This document shows positions 1-9,000 of a DNA stretch of 11,098 nt, one piece after another; position 1 is the first letter of the stretch, and every line of letters begins with the position of its first letter. Origin of the DNA: an uncultured Muribaculaceae bacterium (GTDB lineage: Bacteria; Bacteroidota; Bacteroidia; Bacteroidales; Muribaculaceae); the NCBI GenBank assembly GCA_947173755.1, contig CAMWGM010000034.1, positions 1 to 11,098 of the forward strand. Direction: 5' to 3'. The notes under the pieces were generated by a model. The model did no database searches. It was not told where the DNA came from and saw only the letters and a program-made list of their open reading frames with translations. The position numbers and the translations under genes are program-made.

Positions 1-1687
1 CGCGGAGCACTTTGGGCAGGTAGGATGTGAGATCATAATTATACAGAAGGCCCGGACCGTTGAGATGAACCTGCTCCAGCCAGCCGAGTTTCTCGCGATG
101 CGGACAGTCGGTGAAAACCGATTGCATGTTGCTTCTGACAGCGTTTCGGATCAAGCGATGGGCTGCTGTCAGCACGGGACTCGAACACTCGAATGCTCCT
201 TTCTCCTCCGCAGAATTGTAGACGAAACATGACTCGATGTTCTCAACCACGGGAAGATCGTCGGGATTAGGCTCGTCCGGGAACACCGCACCTTCGATCT
301 GGATGTAGCGGAATCCATAGTAAGAGAAACGGGGATGCCATGTCTCGGGCTTATCGCTGCGGAGGGTGTAGGTATAGTGATGCTGACGGCCGGTCTGACG
401 CTGGTCGACTGCATTTTCGGGAGTTATACCCTCGGCCACCGTAAGAGTGACTGTCTGTCCCGATTTACCCTTGAGTGTAATTTCGGGGAAACCGGCGAGA
501 TTCTGACCCATATCGAGAAGAATGGCGGAAGCATCGACAGGCCTTTTGCATGACTTCGAAGCTGCCTCAACCTCCTCCGGAGTAAGTTTGTGACGACTTT
601 TGACAGGGAAACGCTCCATGATCTTCACGGGAGGAGCCATCTGAGGAGTCAGTTTCCCGTTAGGGGCGCGCTGGACGACCACTTTATGCCAGCCGCTATC
701 GTCAAATCCTGGCATGTTCCATCCGGGTTGCTCGAGACGTGCGTCATAGTCCTCGCCACCGTAGATCGAGTGAAATGTTATCGGACTCAGATCGAAGCGC
801 CAGTCGTCGCCGGTAGAGATGACCTCCTGAGTGCCGTCGCTATAGTCTACAACCACTTTGAGCCAGAGGGTTTCGGGGCCGAAACCAACCATCAGTTTGC
901 TGTAGCGTTTACCACGCACCACATTGTAGAAACCGTTGCCGAGAAGAACGCCAATTGCATTCTCACCCTTGCGCAGATACGAAGTTACGTCATAAGTATT
1001 GAAGTAGACGGTTTTGTCATAGTCGCTCCAGAGAGGAGAGAACTCGCTGTCGCCAACTTTCTTGCCGTTGACCGACAGTTCATAGTGACCGAGACCGCAG
1101 ACGTAGGCAGTGGCGGATGAGACCTTGCGGGGAATTTCGAAATCTGTGCGGAGCATGATGCTTCTCGATGCCATCGAGTCGACATTTTCCCATGCCTCCT
1201 TGACGTGAGGTAGTTTCCACTTGTCATAGGTGTAGTTTCTTCCTTCCGGGAAACGGGCATCCTCGTAACTGATCGCCCCGATCCACTCCCCTTTCAGGAA
1301 TTCTTCGTCGGGTGAGATGCGGAAACTTGCATCCTCACTCCACGACGACTCCTTGCCTGCCTCGTCCCAGACCCTGACACGCCATTCGTAGCGCTGAAGA
1401 GGCTTGAGAGCCACACCGGAATATCTGACGAGTTGGCTTTTGTCGGAAAGCACTTTGCCTGAATCCCAGACAAGACTCTTCCCCGAGGTATCGGTACGAT
1501 AGACCTCGATCTGATATGCTGTCTGCGCGGCTCCATGAGCCCCCTTCATCTGCCATCCGAATCGGGGAGTCAGTGAGGGTACAGCCAACGGGGCGTCGGT
1601 CATCTCGCATGTCATGCGGGTCACTTCGAGTGCCCGGCATGACAGCGATGCGAACAAGAGGATTAATATATAGATAATGTGTCTCAT
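1..1687 (-). CDS. Alpha-L-rhamnosidase, GH78 family, 3' end cut by the window edge
   Basis: Secreted glycosidase expected to remove terminal L-rhamnose from pectic oligosaccharides. The frame starts at ATG 1685-1687 and stays open for 562 codons to the left edge, so the C-terminal half of the catalytic barrel lies outside. Residues 1-19 are a signal peptide; Cys17 lacks a convincing lipobox, so cleavage by signal peptidase I is more likely. Residues 20-125 are a fibronectin-like sandwich. About 170-345 is the rhamnosidase N domain (GLGHYELSVNGKKVG, then LLGNGFYNVVRGKRY). About 385-490 is the central beta domain with DMGQNLAGF and FSYYGFRYIQIEG. The (alpha/alpha)6 barrel begins near 500. DCPHREKLGWLEQ (527-539) is the GH78 catalytic loop; Glu532 aligns with the general acid, but the usual WTGD is WLEQ here. 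The general base lies beyond the edge. It follows the GH143-GH142-like gene by 16 bases, so it is probably co-transcribed. The family call is firm; the exact linkage cut is not known. Confidence 0.9.
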   Translation of the reverse strand, partial: MRHIIYILILLFASLSCRALEVTRMTCEMTDAPLAVPSLTPRFGWQMKGAHGAAQTAYQIEVYRTDTSGKSLVWDSGKVLSDKSQLVRYSGVALKPLQRYEWRVRVWDEAGKESSWSEDASFRISPDEEFLKGEWIGAISYEDARFPEGRNYTYDKWKLPHVKEAWENVDSMASRSIMLRTDFEIPRKVSSATAYVCGLGHYELSVNGKKVGDSEFSPLWSDYDKTVYFNTYDVTSYLRKGENAIGVLLGNGFYNVVRGKRYSKLMVGFGPETLWLKVVVDYSDGTQEVISTGDDWRFDLSPITFHSIYGGEDYDARLEQPGWNMPGFDDSGWHKVVVQRAPNGKLTPQMAPPVKIMERFPVKSRHKLTPEEVEAASKSCKRPVDASAILLDMGQNLAGFPEITLKGKSGQTVTLTVAEGITPENAVDQRQTGRQHHYTYTLRSDKPETWHPRFSYYGFRYIQIEGAVFPDEPNPDDLPVVENIESCFVYNSAEEKGAFECSSPVLTAAHRLIRNAVRSNMQSVFTDCPHREKLGWLEQVHLNGPGLLYNYDLTSYLPKVLR

Positions 1688-1703
1688 ATATGTTCAGTTG
1701 ATC

Positions 1704-4700
1704 TCAGAGAACATTTTCGCAGACCATATGACCGAGACGGTCGGAATGTCCGACCTCCTTACCGTCTACGTAGACGCGGAGGCCGCTGCCCTTATGATAG
1801 TGTCCTCCGTCCTTATCCCAAAGGATAGTCAGATTACGGCCATGATAGGGAATATTATCAAGACAGAACCAATCCCACTCCCCTTCCGGAACGAGAGGAT
1901 TGATTTCAACGGTATTGTCGTTGCGGGGACGCAGTCCTGCAAGGCCGGTGATCACGAGGTCATTGAACGTCGAGTGATTGTAGTAGCGGCTGCGCTCCTG
2001 ATCGCCCTTGAGCCAGTAACCTGTCACCTCGTCGAGATATTCGCCGATATAGGGACGGCCGCGGTGATGCTGCGACTCCACATATTTCTTCATCTGGGCG
2101 AAATAGGTGCTGTCGGTCACCACGGGGTTTTCCTCCTTTTCGAGATAGTTGGCGAGAGCGGTCAAAGTCTGGGCAGTCGCGAAGGGCCAGATTGCTCCGT
2201 CCCATTCGCATTTGCCGACACCGCGCGTGCGGAACTCAGGATGACGGCGTTCCGCTGTGGTCAAGCCGTAGGGGGCAGAGAAACCTCCTTCATCGTTGAG
2301 CTGGAGCCAAGCCTCGTCATAGACACCCTTGTCGGGAAGATTAAAATACCACGGTATGTAGCCGATAGCCTCGCGCACCTGTGCCAGGGTGTCGCCACGC
2401 ACTGTCTCGAAGAAGGCGTGATCGGCATTCCAGAGGCGGGTCTGCACGAGATTTTTCATCTCCTCAGCTTTCTTCTCATAATACTCCTGATCAGCCTTGT
2501 TGCTGAGTTTTTCAGCGATGGCAGCGAGAGCCTTGGCGTTGCCATACATATAGGAGTTGATGGTGGGACGCACGAACTGTCCGCGACGACCGCCGCTGAT
2601 GCTTTCCTCCATTCCGTCCGCCACATCGCGCTGCCAATAGAGACCGTTGGGCAGACGGTGTGTCTCCTCCCAGCGGGCATATTCAGCCTTGAGATCGGGA
2701 TAGAGTTTAGCGAGAGCCTCCAGATCGCCGTCAACAAGATAGCGGCCATAGACAGCATCCGGGGTCCACGAACTGAACTTCATCATCTTCTCCATCGGTT
2801 GCCCGTCGTTACCATGATACCAGGTGTTGATGATGCCGTCGAGATATTTGGGATCCCTCAGCCAGCGGCTCTCATAGATATGGTGGCCGATAGCGCAGGC
2901 AATAAGATTGTACTTGTCGGCATAATTGCGGTCGACGAGGAACTCGGTCATGCCGTAGCCGACCGGGGTGTCCTTGATGTGCTTGCGGAGTGTCCACCAT
3001 CGGTAATAATACATCTCCTCGAGATCCTTGTCGGGACATTCGAAGAGAGGGATGTTCTCCTTCATCCATGCCGACGACTCGGCATTGGGAATAGCCTGGG
3101 CGATATTTTCATCCTCCATCTCGTTGAAATAGTCGACATAAGGGGCGAAATCGTCATAGCGGAGGATGGCCGAAGTGCCGTCGGTGTCACGCGAGGAAGA
3201 CCTGAAGTTGGCGATTCGATAGACAGCCTCCTTATCGACGTCGTTGGCGCGGGGCATATCGTTATACTGGTCGGCGGGTGTGTCGACAGTCGGATAGGTG
3301 GAGTGATTGCCAGTGCGGAAAACCACACGTTCGATCTCCTTGACCGGCGCGAAGAGCATTCGGGTCGCTTTCTTCTCTCCGTTTATGTAAACGGTTGAGT
3401 TGCGGTTGTCGAGCGAGATATCTACCTTTACATGATACGGCTTGCCCGGTTCATAGTTGATAACTTTACCGTAACGGGCGCCTCCTTTCGAACGGAATTC
3501 TCCGTCGGGAGTAAGGTCGAGACGGGCGCATGCAGTGCCTTTGTCGTCGACAAACTCGATGAGCAGGTCGCCGTTGTCATTCTGCTCGGCCATCAGATCG
3601 AACTCTACGGTAAGATCGCGCGTGGGCGGAATCTTGCGTTCCACTTTCGACACATCGTAGGGATCCTTGTCGGAAAGCGTGAGCCAGGTCTTGCCGTCCT
3701 TCGCCTCAAGTGATACGGGAGCCCAGACGGGAGAATAGATGTTCCACATCGTCAGGTCGGCAAGCGAACCGAATTTCGAGAAATCCTCGTCGGCATGGGC
3801 TGTTGCGACGAGTTCGACAGGCACGGGAACGCGGGCCACCCACATATCTTCCTTGCCGACACTGTATGTCACCCAGAGATCACCATCCTCGGGAGTGCCG
3901 TTGCCTTCCTGAATGCCGCGCACATACTGCGGACCGAAGGATTTATACTGACCGGCATAGCGCATCGGAGGCACTTCGCCGTGAACGAGATTGAGAGTCT
4001 TGTAGTCGAGACCGTCCGAACTGAGCGATATGGCGAGCGGCCAGCGGAATTCGGAGGGATTGTAGACAGTAGCATATGTGCCGTCGCTCAGACGCTGACC
4101 CCAGATCTTGGCATTGCTGTTGACGAAACCCTTGGCACGCTCCACAGGCTCATACCATGTGTTGCCTCCATCCTTGCTCACCGACGTGAGAGCATGTTTC
4201 CAGAGACCGGCGATATTTCCGTCAGGCAGGGTGTACCATGAGAAAGCCTTGTAAGGTTTCTTGAGCGGGATCATCGGATCGTTGCGGTCTGCTTCCTCGA
4301 CCCACTGCATGCGGTAGAGAGGATTGGCGATGAGTTCCTCGCACGCTTCGCGGAAGGCCTTGTCCTTACTCTTCTTATAATTCGGATAGAGAGTGTTGCC
4401 CTCGTTAAAATCGTGGTTGTAGTAGATGAAGTAGATCGGTCCGAAAGAACCGTCAGGATAGATCTCGCGCACAACGCGTCCGATGCCGTTTCCGTCGTTG
4501 GGATCATCCTTCGGATGCAGGGCAATGCCATAGTTGCCGATGGCGAGAAGTTTCCCCGACTTGGAGGTGTAGAAACCGACGCGCTGGTGCATGACGGCCT
4601 CGTGACCGGAAGCTACCTGATCGATACCCTCTTTCCTGAAACCGTCAGGCACAGGATAGACCGGGAAAAGCACTTCGGGAACTGACCAATGGTAGCCGTC

Positions 4701-5027
4701 CTCGGAAGTCTGAAGCAGTGTGCGGCCTCCGCCTACATGTTCGTCTACCGGATTGGAAAGATAGTGCATGTAGAACTTTCCGTTCCAGTAGGCCATCATA
4801 GGCTGATGGTTATAGGTCCATCCGTTGGAGTTGGGCGAATAGAGATCATAGCGGCGATTGGCACGCATGGTCTGAATATTGTGGACGCCCACTGCCGGGG
4901 AGAGGCCGCCGTCATGACGGTTGGGGTCGGACAGCGTCGATCCGGAATAATGAATGAGGTCTTCGCCATTCATGCTTCCGGCCAGGGCAAAGGCTGCCGC
5001 GATAAGGAGAAAGCGAGATATTTTCAT
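1704..5027 (-). CDS. GH143-GH142-type bifunctional enzyme (Dha hydrolase / beta-L-arabinofuranosidase-like)
   Basis: Complete 1107-residue secreted protein with start ATG 5025-5027 and stop TGA 1704-1706. Residues 1-21 form a signal peptide (MKISRFLLIAAAFALAG). Residues about 25-405 form a sialidase-like beta-propeller with an Asp-box (SKDGGNTW, 284-291) and repeated SxDGxxW/Y turns. Residues about 415-610 form a lectin-like beta-sandwich (DLTVEFDLMAEQNDNGDLLIEF; YHVKVDISLDNRNSTVYING). Residues about 655-1035 form an (alpha/alpha)6 barrel of the trehalase/GH63-like kind (GGRRGQFVRPTINSYMYGNA; CEWDGAIWPFATAQTLTALA; YYNHSTFNDLVITGLAGLRP), followed by a short beta tail. Length and domain order match what I remember of BT1020, whose GH143 and GH142 modules cleave Dha and beta-L-arabinofuranose of RG-II chain D. 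Activity here is inferred from architecture, and I cannot assign catalytic residues with confidence. Its start overlaps the upstream GH43 stop by four bases, suggesting translational coupling. Automatic pipelines may name it sialidase; nothing suggests sialic acid as substrate. Confidence 0.82.
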   Translation of the reverse strand: MKISRFLLIAAAFALAGSMNGEDLIHYSGSTLSDPNRHDGGLSPAVGVHNIQTMRANRRYDLYSPNSNGWTYNHQPMMAYWNGKFYMHYLSNPVDEHVGGGRTLLQTSEDGYHWSVPEVLFPVYPVPDGFRKEGIDQVASGHEAVMHQRVGFYTSKSGKLLAIGNYGIALHPKDDPNDGNGIGRVVREIYPDGSFGPIYFIYYNHDFNEGNTLYPNYKKSKDKAFREACEELIANPLYRMQWVEEADRNDPMIPLKKPYKAFSWYTLPDGNIAGLWKHALTSVSKDGGNTWYEPVERAKGFVNSNAKIWGQRLSDGTYATVYNPSEFRWPLAISLSSDGLDYKTLNLVHGEVPPMRYAGQYKSFGPQYVRGIQEGNGTPEDGDLWVTYSVGKEDMWVARVPVPVELVATAHADEDFSKFGSLADLTMWNIYSPVWAPVSLEAKDGKTWLTLSDKDPYDVSKVERKIPPTRDLTVEFDLMAEQNDNGDLLIEFVDDKGTACARLDLTPDGEFRSKGGARYGKVINYEPGKPYHVKVDISLDNRNSTVYINGEKKATRMLFAPVKEIERVVFRTGNHSTYPTVDTPADQYNDMPRANDVDKEAVYRIANFRSSSRDTDGTSAILRYDDFAPYVDYFNEMEDENIAQAIPNAESSAWMKENIPLFECPDKDLEEMYYYRWWTLRKHIKDTPVGYGMTEFLVDRNYADKYNLIACAIGHHIYESRWLRDPKYLDGIINTWYHGNDGQPMEKMMKFSSWTPDAVYGRYLVDGDLEALAKLYPDLKAEYARWEETHRLPNGLYWQRDVADGMEESISGGRRGQFVRPTINSYMYGNAKALAAIAEKLSNKADQEYYEKKAEEMKNLVQTRLWNADHAFFETVRGDTLAQVREAIGYIPWYFNLPDKGVYDEAWLQLNDEGGFSAPYGLTTAERRHPEFRTRGVGKCEWDGAIWPFATAQTLTALANYLEKEENPVVTDSTYFAQMKKYVESQHHRGRPYIGEYLDEVTGYWLKGDQERSRYYNHSTFNDLVITGLAGLRPRNDNTVEINPLVPEGEWDWFCLDNIPYHGRNLTILWDKDGGHYHKGSGLRVYVDGKEVGHSDRLGHMVCENVL
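5024..5027 (-). other. ATGA stop/start overlap coupling the GH43 and GH143-GH142-like genes
   Basis: In the minus-strand reading the bases are ATGA: ATG (5025-5027) starts the 1107-residue enzyme and TGA (5024-5026) ends the GH43 gene. Such overlaps usually couple translation by ribosome re-initiation, implying that the lipoprotein and the two-module enzyme are made in linked amounts. Confidence 0.9.
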
Positions 5028-5971
5028 TTTGTCTTCGAGATTTCAATGAGGTTATTGACCACGGAACGCGGTGCACGGAAGATGGTGCCGTGTTTATGAT
5101 CTTTGGGGACACTTACACTGTCGGTCACATCGGTGAAATTGACAAAATCTTTTGTCTTGTGAGCGCTGTAGATAAACTTGCGGTAAGTGTCATAATAGAT
5201 GTAGTACTCATCACCGATCTTGACCACTGACGGGCCCTCGGTGAACGACTCGGTGAAGGGTTCGGATGCAGGTCCGTAAGGTCCTTCTGCCGACTTGGCG
5301 AACGCCACCTTTATGTTACGGTTGGGGCGTGTGTTGTCCTTGACAACCATCACATAATCCTCGGGGCCACGCTTGACGAGCACTGCATCGATGCAACTGA
5401 AACCGGGGTCATAGAACAGTTTGGGTTCGGAGAATGTCTCGAAATCCTTTGTGGTCAAATAGTAGAGACGATGATTGTTTTTCGGGTCCTCGATACCTAC
5501 GTCGAAGCCGGCGTCCTCGACACACGAGGCATAGACGATCAGGAACTGATCCTTCTCATCGTCATAAAAGAGTTCGGGAGCCCAGAGATTCTGCGTGGAT
5601 GCTACCGAATCCATGGCAGGGATGCGGCGCTGAGGTGTCCAGTTGACAAGGTCTTTCGAACTTGAATAGCCGAAACCTGTATCACCCTTCCATGCTATTG
5701 TCCATACAAGATGATAGGTGCTGTCGGGACCCATCACGATCGAAGGGTCACGCATGATGTTCATTCCGAGTTCCGGTTTGAGCCACGTGCCGGCGATGCT
5801 GTCCCAATGGATACCATCCTCACTGTATAGGAAACGCAGACCTTCGTCAGCCGGCTCGTGGAATGATGTGAACATATAAAGATCTTCCTCGGGCTGTTCG
5901 GTTTTGTGGCCGCACGAGAGGAGTGTCGCGATGGCTGCGACTGAAGCGACAATTGTTGCAAAGAGTTTCAT
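5024..5971 (-). CDS. GH43-type five-bladed propeller glycosidase, lipoprotein (arabinofuranosidase-like)
   Basis: Complete 315-residue protein with start ATG 5969-5971 and stop TGA 5024-5026. The N-terminus carries a lipoprotein signal, with a hydrophobic stretch ending LLSC and the lipidated residue at Cys20, so it is anchored to a membrane. The acidic tail after the cysteine (GHKTEQPEED) does not clearly match the Bacteroidota surface-export signal, so its side of the outer membrane is open. GH43 features are in order: RDPS with Asp75 (base), WAPEL at 130-134, CIDAVLV with Asp195 (pKa modulator) and TEGPS with Glu245 (acid). Blade turns such as SEDGIHW (50-56) and SSKDLVNW recur. GH43 enzymes mostly remove alpha-L-arabinofuranose or beta-xylose; next to rhamnosidases and a GH142-like enzyme, arabinose on pectin is the likelier substrate. 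From memory, BT1021 holds the same place beside BT1020 in the RG-II locus. The subfamily cannot be fixed by eye. The gene ends inside the next start codon (ATGA). Confidence 0.85.
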   Translation of the reverse strand: MKLFATIVASVAAIATLLSCGHKTEQPEEDLYMFTSFHEPADEGLRFLYSEDGIHWDSIAGTWLKPELGMNIMRDPSIVMGPDSTYHLVWTIAWKGDTGFGYSSSKDLVNWTPQRRIPAMDSVASTQNLWAPELFYDDEKDQFLIVYASCVEDAGFDVGIEDPKNNHRLYYLTTKDFETFSEPKLFYDPGFSCIDAVLVKRGPEDYVMVVKDNTRPNRNIKVAFAKSAEGPYGPASEPFTESFTEGPSVVKIGDEYYIYYDTYRKFIYSAHKTKDFVNFTDVTDSVSVPKDHKHGTIFRAPRSVVNNLIEISKTK

Positions 5972-5994
5972 AGGTAATATTTTTAGGCAGATAT

Positions 5995-6019
5995 GGGGGA
6001 CGTGGTTTTCACGTCCCCC
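5995..6019 (-). promoter_or_regulatory. Intercistronic GC-rich RNA hairpin between the GH78-fusion and GH43 genes
   Basis: Perfect 10-bp inverted repeat, gggggacgtg at 5995-6004 and cacgtccccc at 6010-6019, with a 5-base loop (AAAAC in the transcript). It starts 21 bases after the stop codon of the GH78 fusion and ends 23 bases before the GH43 start. What follows is ATATCTGCCTAAAAATATT, with no U-tract, so a classical intrinsic terminator is unlikely. It probably stabilises the upstream mRNA, marks a processing site, or tunes downstream expression. Confidence 0.6.
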
Positions 6020-6040
6020 TTGTTACAGGTGAATTAGAGT

Positions 6041-9000
6041 TTAGAGATCGATTTCGGCATACTTCACTCTCTGGCGACGCCAGGTATAGATGGCATGGAG
6101 TTTACCGTCGCGCCCCTGAATGATACTCGGGTAGGAGTACTGGCTGACGGGGCTGTTTTCGAGCGTGATGACGTTTGTCCAGTTGAGACCGTCGTCGGAG
6201 ACGGCCACACAAAGGGGATTTCTCACACCTTTCGGTGTTCCGTCAAGGGTGGCGAAGTCGTTATAGATCAGGACATGGCGTCCGTCTTTGAGTGTAACAG
6301 CATCCGTGCCCGAATTATTGTTGGGCATATCGATGAGCGTCACCGGGCTCCATGTGTCGCCGTTGTCGCTGCTCCAACTTGTGGCCAGTTTGGAGTTGCG
6401 TGTACGGCACAGGATCTGCAGACGTCCGTCGGGATGTTTGAGAATGCTCGGCTGGATGGCATAGATCGGTTCGATGCCTTCGCGGTCGGTGCGTTTTGCG
6501 GAATCGGTGGGAAGAGGACCGGAGGAACGCCATGTGCGACCGTTGTCATCGCTGATCTCCATCCATACTCTCCATCCGTCCCCTTCGCGGCTGCTTGGCG
6601 AGAGGATGCGGCCGTTGATATATTCGGGCTTGTTCTTGATCGGGCCGAGGATTCCGGAAGGAAGGGGCTCACGGTCGCTCCATGTCTTGCCTCCGTCTTT
6701 CGAGCGGACCACCCAACCGGTCCAGTCGCCGACACTTGAGCCAATCTTATAAAAGAGCATTATTTCGTCAGAACCGGGCACCTGGAAGAGCACCGGATTC
6801 CAGCAGGCTTTTCTCCGGGAATTGGCAAGGTCACCCTTGAAGTTGGGACCGACCGGGCCTGCGGTGGCGGGAGTGGTCTCGGCATTGATGCCCGACAGAC
6901 CGGCAACGGCAATTGTAGGATCGGAAAGGTCGAAGACACCGTCGGCTGCTATCTCGGGCGCCGACCATTCGGTGGCACCTTTCGGCTTGCGGCACACCCA
7001 GATGACGCAGTCGGGGTTGCGCTCCTTGGTTCCTCCGAAGAATGCTGCCACAAGATCACCGTTTTCCTGCTCGAGAATAGTTGCGCCGTGACATTCTGGG
7101 AAGGAAGTGCTCTCATAGAGGAATTCATCTTTGAGGATTCCCTTGCGATTGTCGCCGAGCGAGGGATCGACCTTGATGTCGAGGTTATAGACACCCGAGC
7201 CGACTTCCCAGTAAGAGTCGTTGCCCTCGGTGCGCAGATATTTTGCACCGGGAGCCTTCACGGCATTGCGGTCCGGTGTGGGGATGCAGAGTTCGGCAGT
7301 GGTGTTGCATGGGATTTCGACTCTCCAGGAAATGTGCATCGGAGTCTTCACCCACTTCGAAGCCAGCAGACCATAGGGAGTGCGGTATGTGGCAGACACG
7401 CTGTCCATCTGCTGTATCGAGAAATCGGGTTTGAGAAGAATTTTCTTATAACCCGGTTCGGCAGGATTAAATCCGGCCAGATCCTGATAATACCAGTTGA
7501 TGTGGTCGCCCAGCATCATGACATGGTTGTTGGAGTTCATGCGGCGGCTTGCGGTGTCACCGTTCCAGAGTTCCCAAATGGTTGTGGCACCCTTCTCGAT
7601 CTCATAGCCGTAACTGGGATAACTCTTGTTGGAGGCGAGCATGGCAGCCACATCGCCTCGACCGATGCGTGAAAGTTCGCGCATAAGCCAGTTGACGCCG
7701 ATCACACCGGTCGAGATGTGTCCGTTATTTGTCAGGATTATTGTCTTGATCAGATTGTCGGCAACGGCCTGACGATATTCGTCGGGCACCATATCAAAGG
7801 CAAGCGGGAGCACGTTGGCTGTCGCCGTGTTGTTGCCGTAGAAGATGCTGTCGGGATAAAGGATGTGAGGTGTCTTGACGGGCGATGTTCCCTTCTTGAC
7901 AGTAAGGAATTTCTTGTTGAAAGCCTCCTTGACGGCCTCGCCATCTTTCTCCCATTCCTGAGCCTCGGCCTCCAGACCCTGCATCCGGGCAAATTTCGCC
8001 ATCATCTGACAAACCTTATAATAGTAGGCTGATGCGATGAGAGTGCCGTCGGTCGTGCGGGCCGGATCCTGACTGTGGATCATTTCAGGCTTCTCGGGGG
8101 GAACACACCAGTCGCCATACTTGTCAGCCGTGATGAGACCCTCCGCATTGGTGAAGTCTTTGCGGATATGGTTCATCCACTTCTTCATAGCATCATAATT
8201 GCGGAAGATCGGCTGAGGATTGCCGGTCTGCTCATAAATCATGTCACTGACCACGGGAAGTGCCGACGACCAGGTCATGTCGGAAGTGAAGTAATTGTAG
8301 AATGCCGGTGCGATGTCGGGAAGACAACCGTCCTCACGCTGCGATTCGCGCATGTCGTCCATCCATTTGGCATAGAAATTGGCGTTGTCGAAAAGGAAAT
8401 TTTCGCCCCATGTCCCCATGTTGTGGTCGCCTGTCCAGGGCTGACGTTCGTCGCGTTGCGGACAGTCGACTGGAACACCCTTGTAGTTGCTGGCGATGCC
8501 CCACCATGCGTTGCGGTGGATTGCGTTCATGACAGGATTCGAACTTTCGAAAGTACCGTTGGAGGGAAGAGCGTCATAGACGAATTCAGCCACAATATCC
8601 GACGGATCGAGTGAGTCGAGTCCGTCAACCTCGACGAACTGGAAACCGTGATAAGAGAATTTCGGGCTCCATTTCACTCCCTTTTCAGTACCGTTGGCGA
8701 TGTAACGATCGGTGCTTTGGGCGTTGCGTAGATTTTCGACGTCGAGGCTGAGACTGTCCGGCGAAATGCGCTCGGAGTACCTGATGACAACAGTGTCACC
8801 CTTCGCCACATCGGAGATGTTGAGTTTTACCCATCCGGCCATATTCTGACCGAAATCCACGAGATACTTGTCGCCGATCTTGCGGACAGACTTGGGTGAG
8901 AGTGTCTTCATCACCTTCATGTTTGGCGAAATAGATCCACGCAGAGAGCCGTAAGGCAATTCGGCACGCTGCGCCTTGAGCCATTTCGAATCGTCATAGC

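Noticed and set aside
590..1120. Plus-strand open frame of 176 codons inside the left GH78 region.
   Set aside because: It is antisense to a continuous, well-conserved GH78 reading frame and has no start signal or family features of its own.
1677..3398. Long plus-strand open frame (573 codons) opposite the GH143-GH142-like gene.
   Set aside because: It lies wholly antisense to a gene with clear domains. Its translation is Ile/Val/Glu-rich low-information sequence with no recognisable motif, as expected from the codon bias of the opposite strand.
5972..6040. Intrinsic terminator ending the operon after the GH78 fusion.
   Set aside because: The hairpin is strong but has no U-tract after it, and the next same-strand pathway gene begins 23 bases later.
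6041..7129. True sialidase acting on host mucin.
   Set aside because: The module belongs to the broad BNR family, is fused to a rhamnosidase and sits among pectin enzymes; no other sialic-acid gene is present.
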